The notes under the pieces: generated by a model
Database searches by the model: none
Told to the model about the DNA's origin: nothing
What the model saw: only the letters and a program-made list of their open reading frames with translations
Part shown: in pieces, positions 1 through 4,309 of the stretch
Layout: each line of letters opens with the position of its first letter
Position numbering within the stretch: the first letter of the stretch is position 1
Translations under genes and position numbers: made by a program
Source: Candidatus Omnitrophota bacterium
GTDB taxonomy: Bacteria; Omnitrophota; Gorgyraeia; Duberdicusellales; Duberdicusellaceae
Length of the DNA stretch: 7,416 nucleotides
Assembly: GCA_015486615.1 (NCBI GenBank)
Contig: WFRI01000093.1
Location: 1-7,416 of the forward strand
Direction of reading: 5' to 3'

Positions 1-891
1 GAGTATGATATTGTTGTCTGCGATAGTTTAGGCTCGTCTTCTAAATGGAAAAACCTGCGTAGCAAGGTTTTTGTTGATTATGTAGATAAAGACAGCCTTT
101 TTGAATATTTAACCCATACGAAAATTTCCTTTAAGGCCGTAATCCATATGGGAGCCTGTTCTTCTACTACAGAATCCAACGCTTCCTATCTTATGGAGAA
201 TAATTTCCTTTATTCTAAAAAACTGGCACTTTGGGCAAAAGATAAGAAAGCCCGGTTCATTTATGCTTCCAGCGGCGCTGTTTATGGAGACGGGAGTTTA
301 GGCTATAGTGACAGCAATGAGGTTAGTTTTAAATTAAAACCTCTTAATATGTATGGATTCTCTAAACTTTTGTTTGACCAGTGGATTATAAGAAACGGTT
401 TGGATAAAGAATTTGTAGGCCTGCGTTTTTTCAATGTTTACGGGCCTAATGAATATCATAAACAGGATATGCGCAGTATGGTTTGTAAAGGTTATTACCA
501 GGTAAGAGAAACCGGGAGGCTGAAACTTTTTAAATCTTACAATCCTGAATATGAAAACGGCGGACAGAAACGGGATTTTGTTTATATAGAAGATGTTTTG
601 AAAGTGGTAAACTTCTTTTTGAAACATAGGGATAGGAGCGGGATTTACAATGTAGGGACCGGCCGGGCTTATACCTGGAATGAATTAGCCAGGGCCTTAT
701 TCTCAGGCGTAAGCAGGCAAGAGAATATAGAGTATATTGATATGCCTTCAGAACTAAGACAGAAATACCAATATTATACCTGTGCTGACATAAGTAAGTT
801 GAGGCAGACAGGTTATAATGAGTTTTTTTTAGATGTGGAAAACGGGGTAAAAAAGTATTTGAAATATTTGGAGAACGGGGAATATTTTTAA
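1..891 (+). CDS. hldD: ADP-L-glycero-D-manno-heptose 6-epimerase, 5' truncated by the window edge
   Basis: The frame is open from base 1, so the gene begins upstream; the first internal ATG (148) lies inside a conserved motif and is not the start. 296 codons are present, and about 25 residues carrying the glycine-rich NAD(P)-binding loop are missing relative to the ~310-aa family. The enzyme is an extended short-chain dehydrogenase of the cytoplasm that epimerises ADP-D-glycero- to ADP-L-glycero-D-manno-heptose for the LPS inner core. Visible motifs, numbered from base 1: the signature HMGACSSTTE at 49-58, the ASSGAVYG serine strand at 89-96, the YGFSK catalytic Tyr118/Lys122, RFFNVYGP at 142-149, KLF Lys175 (equivalent to E. 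coli Lys178) and KRDFVYIEDV from 190. The GACSSTTE signature separates it from generic sugar epimerases. The stop codon overlaps a repeat that also occurs at 7334-7346. Confidence 0.93.
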   Translation, partial: EYDIVVCDSLGSSSKWKNLRSKVFVDYVDKDSLFEYLTHTKISFKAVIHMGACSSTTESNASYLMENNFLYSKKLALWAKDKKARFIYASSGAVYGDGSLGYSDSNEVSFKLKPLNMYGFSKLLFDQWIIRNGLDKEFVGLRFFNVYGPNEYHKQDMRSMVCKGYYQVRETGRLKLFKSYNPEYENGGQKRDFVYIEDVLKVVNFFLKHRDRSGIYNVGTGRAYTWNELARALFSGVSRQENIEYIDMPSELRQKYQYYTCADISKLRQTGYNEFFLDVENGVKKYLKYLENGEYF

Positions 892-914
892 ATCAAAATG
901 TCCGATGCAAAAAT
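888..914 (+). repeat. AAATCAAAATG-type dispersed repeat, short copy
   Basis: The 13 bases TTAAATCAAAATG (888-900) recur exactly at 7334-7346, and ATGCAAAAAT (905-914) recurs exactly at 7371-7380. Here only 4 bp separate the two blocks; in the downstream copy 24 bp separate them. The repeat starts inside the hldD stop codon (889-891). Confidence 0.55.
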
Positions 915-967
915 ATAAGTTTAGATTAGTTTTATTGGTTAAAATTGGCTGGATTGGTTTTTAAACT

Positions 968-1030
968 TTCGACCTTCAACATTCGACCTTGGACATTCGA
1001 CGTTCGACATTGGACGTTGGACTTACGGCT
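968..1030 (+). repeat. Heptanucleotide tandem array (TTCGACN-like), array 1
   Basis: Read from 968, the sequence parses into strict 7-bp steps: TTCGACC / TTCAACA / TTCGACC / TTGGACA / TTCGACG / TTCGACA / TTGGACG / TTGGACT / TACGGCT. Eight units fit TTSGACN with at most one or two changes; the ninth is degenerate. The same units in the same phase occur at 2389-2416 and 3135-3183. No spacers are present, so this is not a CRISPR array. Its function is unknown; it may be a dispersed intergenic repeat. Confidence 0.8.
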
Positions 1031-1077
1031 TATTCATAAAGTCAGTGTTTTTAATCAGTGCTAATTATAGCAGGAGG
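1031..1077 (+). repeat. RBS-bearing repeat module, copy 1
   Basis: This block begins TATTCATAAA and ends GCTAATTATAGCAGGAGG. It matches 3184-3231 with a few substitutions and one 1-base indel. In both places it directly follows the heptad array and ends in AGGAGG exactly 5 nt before an ATG. The AGGAGG at 1072-1077 is the Shine-Dalgarno of the 61-aa membrane protein gene. No convincing -35/-10 pair is visible in it. Confidence 0.75.
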
Positions 1078-1082
1078 TTAGA

Positions 1083-1268
1083 ATGATAATAGGCCTGATT
1101 TTTGTGATTGCTGGAGTGCTGATTGCTTTATATCCGCCGTTATTGGCAATAATTGTAGCCAGTGTGTTGATTATAATCGGGGTGCATATCCTTTTGATAA
1201 GTTATTATTACAAAAAGGCAGCAAAGCACTTTGACAATCCGTTTATGGATTTCTTTGTCCGGTTTTAA
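1083..1268 (+). CDS. Small two-helix inner-membrane protein, unknown function
   Basis: A 61-aa protein. Residues 2-17 and 22-40 are hydrophobic and form two probable transmembrane helices joined by a tight YPPLL turn (17-21). A short basic tail follows (YYYKKAAKH, 41-49) and then an aromatic end. The pattern helix, PPLL turn, IVA-rich helix ending IIIG resembles the small DUF3096-type membrane proteins, but I cannot confirm family membership. The start is well supported: AGGAGG lies 5 nt upstream of the ATG. It is the first gene of an apparent operon with the next two genes (26-bp gap to the next). The positive tail suggests both ends face the cytoplasm (inference). No catalytic residues are apparent. 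Confidence 0.72.
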   Translation: MIIGLIFVIAGVLIALYPPLLAIIVASVLIIIGVHILLISYYYKKAAKHFDNPFMDFFVRF

Positions 1269-1294
1269 TAACTGGTTTGTAAAAGGGGGTAAAT

Positions 1295-1528
1295 ATGCCT
1301 TATGACAAAGATTTGGACGAGGTTGTTTTTTCCGAAAGCAGGGAGATTGCGAATATCCGTTTGACTGTGAGCATTTATTCTTACAATAACGGCCCTAAGA
1401 AGGTTCAGATCAGCAGAGAGAATAGAGACAGCAATGGGAACTGGCGGTTTTCAAAATTAGGCCGGCTTACTCAGGAAGAAACAAAAGTAGTTCAGGAATT
1501 GCTTGTAAAAGCATTGGAAAATTTCTAA
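1295..1528 (+). CDS. Conserved small soluble protein; possible PC4-like nucleic-acid-binding fold
   Basis: A 77-aa protein with no signal peptide or membrane segment. Its start is set by AGGGGG at 1284-1289, 5 nt before the ATG. Residues 21-40 read as beta strands (IRLTVSIYSY, KKVQISREN). A polar turn (NRDSNGNW, 43-50), the SKLGRLT segment (53-59) and an amphipathic helix (60-75) follow. Strands, a Trp/Gly-containing turn, 'G-x-LT' and a C-terminal helix recall the PC4/YdbC single-stranded-DNA-binding fold, in which a similar 'G-x-T-L-T' motif precedes the helix. This is pattern similarity only, and a structure prediction could overturn it. It lies between two membrane-protein genes, with gaps of 26 and 18 bp, so it is probably co-transcribed with them. 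I do not recognise a named function. Confidence 0.7.
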   Translation: MPYDKDLDEVVFSESREIANIRLTVSIYSYNNGPKKVQISRENRDSNGNWRFSKLGRLTQEETKVVQELLVKALENF

Positions 1529-1546
1529 ACAAGAGAGGTGGTAAAT

Positions 1547-2278
1547 ATGTTGCGGTCGTCTAATCCGGCATTAAGGCCCGGCGTATTTAGAAATGCGGTA
1601 TATTCTTCAGCATTGGCGATGAGTATTCAGGGAGTAGTTAATAAAACTGCTTTTCTTCTTTTTTTGGTTGTATCCAGTGCTTCCTGGGTTTGGTCTAAAT
1701 CCGGGCTTGAGAATTTAGGCGGGTATGTTACTTTAGGGGCAGTTGCAGGGTTTATCACTGCTTTAATTACTGTATTTAAAAAAGAGTGGTCTAAAATCAC
1801 TGCGCCTTTGTATGCTTTATTTGAGGGCTTGTTTTTAGGCGGTATTTCCGCGGTTTTTGAAGCAAGATATCCGGGAATTGTTATTCAGGCCGTAAGTCTT
1901 ACTTTTGGAGTAATGTTTGCTATGCTTTTTGCTTATAAAGCCAGGATAATAAAGCCTACAGAGAATTTTAAATTAGGTGTTTTTGCTGCCACTGGCGGTA
2001 TTGCTCTGGTTTATTTTTTTAGTATGGTTTTAGGCTTTTTCGGCCTGCATATTCCTTTTATTTTCGGGGCAGGGCCTTTAGGAATTGGCTTTAGTATTTT
2101 CGTAGTAATTATTGCGGCGCTGAATCTGGTTATGGATTTTGATTTTATTGAAGAGGGGGCAAGATTAGGCGCTCCTAAATATATGGAATGGTATGCTTCT
2201 TTCGGGCTTATGGTAACTCTTATCTGGCTTTACATTGAAATATTAAGACTTCTGGCTAAATTGCAGGAAAGACGTTAA
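1547..2278 (+). CDS. Bax inhibitor-1/YccA family integral membrane protein
   Basis: A 243-aa protein. I start it at ATG 1547, not the upstream in-frame GTG at 1538, because that GTG lies inside the Shine-Dalgarno (GAGGTG 1535-1540, 6 nt before the ATG). The N-terminus MLRSSNPAL matches the 'SSNPAL' opening of one bacterial YccA-like branch. Seven hydrophobic segments are visible at about 34-50, 59-77, 84-103, 111-131, 143-163, 177-196 and 213-235. The acidic motif MDFDFIEEG (196-204) fits the aspartates which in Bacillus YetJ form a pH-sensitive switch of a calcium leak; Glu231 lies in the last helix. The family is known for seven-helix Ca2+ leak or membrane-stress proteins; a role in this organism is inference. 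It is the last gene of its operon, followed within 25 bp by a strong terminator. Confidence 0.88.
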   Translation: MLRSSNPALRPGVFRNAVYSSALAMSIQGVVNKTAFLLFLVVSSASWVWSKSGLENLGGYVTLGAVAGFITALITVFKKEWSKITAPLYALFEGLFLGGISAVFEARYPGIVIQAVSLTFGVMFAMLFAYKARIIKPTENFKLGVFAATGGIALVYFFSMVLGFFGLHIPFIFGAGPLGIGFSIFVVIIAALNLVMDFDFIEEGARLGAPKYMEWYASFGLMVTLIWLYIEILRLLAKLQERR

Positions 2279-2301
2279 CATAAAAGTGTTAATAGTGAAA
2301 A

Positions 2302-2340
2302 ACGCATCTTAAAGGATATTCCTTTAAGATGCGTATTTTT
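2302..2340 (+). terminator. Rho-independent terminator of the three-gene operon
   Basis: A perfect 15-bp stem (2302-2316 with 2320-2334) around a 3-nt loop is followed by ATTTTT (2335-2340). It begins 24 bp after the stop of the YccA-family gene. A-rich sequence upstream of the stem means it could also act weakly on the minus strand. Confidence 0.93.
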
Positions 2341-2366
2341 GTTAGGTTTAAATAATAGGGACAAAT

Positions 2367-2416
2367 AATAGGGACAGCGGCCATTTTTCTTGACGTCTAA
2401 CATTCGATTTTCGACG
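2367..2416 (+). repeat. Composite 50-bp repeat (AATAGGGACAG block plus heptads), copy A
   Basis: It matches 3113-3162 at 46 of 50 positions by hand count, in direct orientation. It consists of AATAGGGACAGCGGCC plus a T-rich link, then heptads TTCGATT / TTCGACG (array from 2389). The first 12 bases are part of a tandem duplication starting at 2351. From memory, AATAGGGACAG-like sequences often flank REP-associated tyrosine transposase genes in environmental genomes; no transposase is present here. Confidence 0.8.
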
Positions 2417-2429
2417 CCGTTTTCTTACC

Positions 2430-2506
2430 ACTACCCACCTCGGGGGTGGAACTCTTTCCACCCCCGAGGTGTTAAAAAAGCACGCCAGTGCTTTTTAAGG
2501 GGTAGT
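2430..2506. repeat. Compact three-way-junction hairpin element, MITE-like or structured RNA
   Basis: Outer arms ACTACCC (2430-2436) and GGGTAGT (2500-2506) are inverted repeats. Inside sit two hairpins. One is a perfect 15-bp GC-rich stem (2436-2450 with 2457-2471, 6-nt loop). The other is a 9-bp stem (2475-2483 with 2488-2496, 4-nt loop GCCA). TTTCTT occurs at 2421-2426 and 2506-2511, a possible but weak target-site duplication. The second hairpin, with its A and T tracts, could act as a bidirectional terminator. Transcript-level function is unknown. Confidence 0.7.
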
Positions 2507-2561
2507 TTCTTTTAAATTAGGGCTTTTACGGCAGAAGTTAGATACAGCCGGATAATTTTTA

Positions 2562-2590
2562 TTGCCAAATAATGTCTGCTGTGGTATAAA
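2562..2590 (+). promoter_or_regulatory. Predicted sigma70-type promoter of aroK
   Basis: The -35 box TTGCCA (2562-2567, 5 of 6 to consensus) and the -10 box TATAAA (2585-2590, 5 of 6) are separated by exactly 17 bp. A start site near 2597 would give a leader of only about 15 nt before the aroK ATG. A second -10-like TATAAC lies at 2598-2603; if that were used instead, the transcript would start at or next to the ATG. Confidence 0.65.
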
Positions 2591-2611
2591 AACACGGTAT
2601 AACCGGTTTCC

Positions 2612-3139
2612 ATGGTTAAGAATATTTATTTAACTGGATTTATGGGCACAGGCAAAACTACTGCGGGCAAAATCCTCAGCCGCAGGCTGGGGTGGGATTT
2701 TGTTGATTTGGACGATTTAATTGAGCAAGCCAGCGCTAAAAAAATCACCGAGATATTCCGGGATTATGGAGAGGCTAAGTTTCGGGAGTTAGAAAAGCAG
2801 GCTTTAGTCCGGAGTTTTAAGAGGAGCAAATCTGTTATTGCCTGCGGCGGCGGCATAGTATTAGATACGGATAATATTTCTTTGATTAATACCCGGGGAA
2901 TAGGGATATGCCTTTTTGCTTCTGTTGATACTGTATATGAGCGTGTAAAGAAATTTACCCACCGGCCATTGTTGAATGTTAACAACCCTAAACAGAGAAT
3001 AAAAGAATTAATGGCTGTGCGCAGGCCTTATTATGAAAAAATCAAATATCATATAATTACAGATGCCAAATCTCCTGAAGATGTTGCTAAGGAGATAATT
3101 GCCTGTTTAAAAAATAGGGACAGCGACCATTTTTCTTAA
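2612..3139 (+). CDS. aroK: Shikimate kinase
   Basis: A 175-aa cytoplasmic enzyme that transfers phosphate from ATP to the 3-OH of shikimate, the fifth step of the chorismate pathway. Visible in order: the Walker A loop GFMGTGKT (9-16); Asp34 in DLDDLIE and Arg58 in FRELE, the shikimate-binding residues; the CGGG glycine loop (78-81); lid HRPLL with Arg118 (117-121); and the substrate/ATP-binding arginine region VRRPYYE (136-142). Length and motif spacing match the family. The ATG at 2612 is the first start after an in-frame stop at 2600, and it has no Shine-Dalgarno; the short leader suggests leaderless or near-leaderless translation. The last eight residues (NRDSDHFS) and the stop are encoded by the dispersed repeat at 3113-3162, so this tail is probably not ancestral. 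The gene does not appear to share an operon with aroB or other shikimate genes in this window. Confidence 0.95.
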   Translation: MVKNIYLTGFMGTGKTTAGKILSRRLGWDFVDLDDLIEQASAKKITEIFRDYGEAKFRELEKQALVRSFKRSKSVIACGGGIVLDTDNISLINTRGIGICLFASVDTVYERVKKFTHRPLLNVNNPKQRIKELMAVRRPYYEKIKYHIITDAKSPEDVAKEIIACLKNRDSDHFS

Positions 3140-3162
3140 CGTCTGACATTTGATTTTCGACG
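3113..3162 (+). repeat. Composite 50-bp repeat, copy B, overlapping the 3' end of aroK
   Basis: It is the direct-orientation partner of 2367-2416, with four substitutions by hand count. Positions 3113-3139 are translated as the last eight residues and the stop of AroK. In the same frame copy A would also end in a stop (TGA in place of TAA). Confidence 0.82.
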
Positions 3163-3183
3163 TTGGACTTACGGCCTTGGACA
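3135..3183 (+). repeat. Heptanucleotide tandem array (TTCGACN-like), array 3
   Basis: It parses into 7-bp steps: CTTAACG / TCTGACA / TTTGATT / TTCGACG / TTGGACT / TACGGCC / TTGGACA. The units are more diverged than in the array at 968-1030 but in the same phase relative to the downstream RBS-bearing module. The pair TTGGACT / TACGGC(Y) is shared by both arrays. Confidence 0.7.
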
Positions 3184-3231
3184 TATTCATAAAATCAGGT
3201 TTTTTTAATCCGTGCTAATTATATCAGGAGG
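3184..3231 (+). repeat. RBS-bearing repeat module, copy 2
   Basis: This is the counterpart of 1031-1077. It begins TATTCATAAA and ends with AGGAGG (3226-3231), 5 nt before the dprA ATG. It therefore provides the dprA ribosome binding site. The two downstream genes are unrelated, so shared ancestry of the genes does not explain the upstream identity. Confidence 0.75.
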
Positions 3232-3236
3232 ATTGA

Positions 3237-4307
3237 ATGGATAACCGAAAGAAGGCGTTGGTTTTATTAAATATGGTAAAAGGCCTTGGCCCTTTAAAAA
3301 TCCAGCAGATACTTAGCAGGCTTTCATCCCCTGAGGATATTCTAAACTTTGAGATTGGAGATTTTACCGGCCGGGGTATTCCTGAAAAAATATCTTTGCC
3401 GCTCATCCGGCTCAGGGATTCCTCAGAATTTAAAAAAGAAATAGACGGAATAGTTAAAGAAGGTATTAAAATAACTGCTCCTGGGGATAAAGAATATCCT
3501 GTTTTGCTTTCTAAAATATATGATCCGCCGGCTGTTTTATATATTAAAGGCCGGTTAGATGTGCTTTCAGAGAAACTCTTTGCAGTAGTAGGTTCGCGCC
3601 GGGCCACTTTTTACGGGCTTAACTCGGCTGAGAAGTTTGCCTATGAACTGGCAATGTGCGGCTTAGTTATTGTTTCCGGACTTGCCAGGGGCATAGATAC
3701 TTATGCTCACAAAGGCGCTTTGGCTTCAGGCAGAACAGTTGTGGTTTTAGGCTCGGGACTGCTTAATATTTATCCCCGGGAAAATAAAACCTTGGCAAGA
3801 GAAATAGAGAAGAAAGGCTGTTTGGTTTCAGAATATCCTTTGTTTACTCAGCCGTATAAAGAAAATTTTCCCCGGCGTAACCGTATAGTAAGCGGGATGA
3901 GTTTGGGGGTTTTAGTGGTTGAAGCGGCTAAAAGGAGCGGGGCGCTTATTACGGCTAATTTGGCTTTGGAACAGGGAAGGGAAGTTTTTGCTTTGCCGGG
4001 GAAAATAAATTCTGCACAGAGCCAGGGCACAAACTCTTTAATTAAACAGGGCGCAAAATTGGTTGAGAATGTGGGGGATATCCTTGAAGAATTCGGAGTA
4101 TTTGCGCCTTCGGCAGAGAATACAGAAATTGTTTTCAGTCAGGAAGAAGAAAAAGTGATAAATGCGGTTTCTTCAGGCCAGAAAAATATAGAGGAAATAG
4201 TTGCAGAGAGCGGCCTGCCTTTGCTGGAATTAAACCGAGTTATTCTTTCTTTGAAGTTGAAAAAAGCAATTAAAGAACTTCCGGGGAAGGTTTATGCTAA
4301 AAATTAA
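3237..4307 (+). CDS. dprA: DNA-processing protein A (Smf family)
   Basis: A 356-aa cytoplasmic protein. In the known family it binds incoming single-stranded DNA during natural transformation and loads RecA onto it. Domains: an N-terminal helix-hairpin-helix-like region (LNMVKGLGPLKIQQIL, 11-26); the Rossmann-like core from about 80 to 285 with YPVLL (87-91), VVGSR (117-121), SGLARGID (147-154), the FPRRNRI ssDNA-binding-site motif (211-217), ALITANLAL (236-244) and GTNSLI (264-269); and a C-terminal winged-helix-like region from about 300 (EEEKVINAV to KELPGKVY). The length is typical of three-domain DprA. The start is fixed by AGGAGG 5 nt upstream, within a dispersed repeat. The topA gene begins 2 bp after the stop, so the two are very likely co-transcribed. 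DprA is also widespread in bacteria not known to be competent, so competence is not proven. Confidence 0.96.
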   Translation: MDNRKKALVLLNMVKGLGPLKIQQILSRLSSPEDILNFEIGDFTGRGIPEKISLPLIRLRDSSEFKKEIDGIVKEGIKITAPGDKEYPVLLSKIYDPPAVLYIKGRLDVLSEKLFAVVGSRRATFYGLNSAEKFAYELAMCGLVIVSGLARGIDTYAHKGALASGRTVVVLGSGLLNIYPRENKTLAREIEKKGCLVSEYPLFTQPYKENFPRRNRIVSGMSLGVLVVEAAKRSGALITANLALEQGREVFALPGKINSAQSQGTNSLIKQGAKLVENVGDILEEFGVFAPSAENTEIVFSQEEEKVINAVSSGQKNIEEIVAESGLPLLELNRVILSLKLKKAIKELPGKVYAKN

Positions 4308-4309
4308 TT

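Larger units (their letters stand above)
2279..2611. other. Gene-free intergenic region rich in repeats and structure
   Basis: No plausible gene lies in these 333 bp. From left to right they hold the operon terminator (2302-2340), a 12-bp tandem duplication (AATAATAGGGAC at 2351-2362 and 2364-2375), the 50-bp dispersed repeat (2367-2416), a three-way-junction hairpin element (2430-2506), and a sigma70-type promoter for aroK (2562-2590). Between 2507 and 2561 I see only AT-rich sequence without clear structure. Confidence 0.8.

Noticed and set aside
334..627. A 97-codon open frame on the minus strand within hldD
   Set aside because: It is antisense to strongly conserved epimerase motifs and shows no family pattern; a shadow frame.
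968..1030. Possible CRISPR-like array
   Set aside because: Units are 7 bp, contiguous and without spacers; no cas genes are present.
1010..1045. A promoter built from TTGGAC heptads and TATTCA/CATAAA upstream of the 61-aa protein gene
   Set aside because: Spacings are 15 or 19 bp and the -10 match is poor. The repeated heptads create many -35-like strings by chance.
1538..1546. GTG at 1538 as the start of the YccA-family gene
   Set aside because: The GTG is part of the Shine-Dalgarno for the ATG at 1547. The family N-terminus SSNPAL begins right after that ATG.
2367..2506. An intact IS200/IS605 or REP-associated transposon
   Set aside because: No transposase frame is present, and the GTAG tetranucleotides lie 3' of the hairpins, the wrong side for canonical REP sequences. 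Only a relic or a non-autonomous element is possible.
3224..3607. A 127-codon open frame on the minus strand over the start of dprA
   Set aside because: It is antisense to the conserved DprA N-terminal and Rossmann regions, and it would end inside the repeat-borne ribosome binding site.
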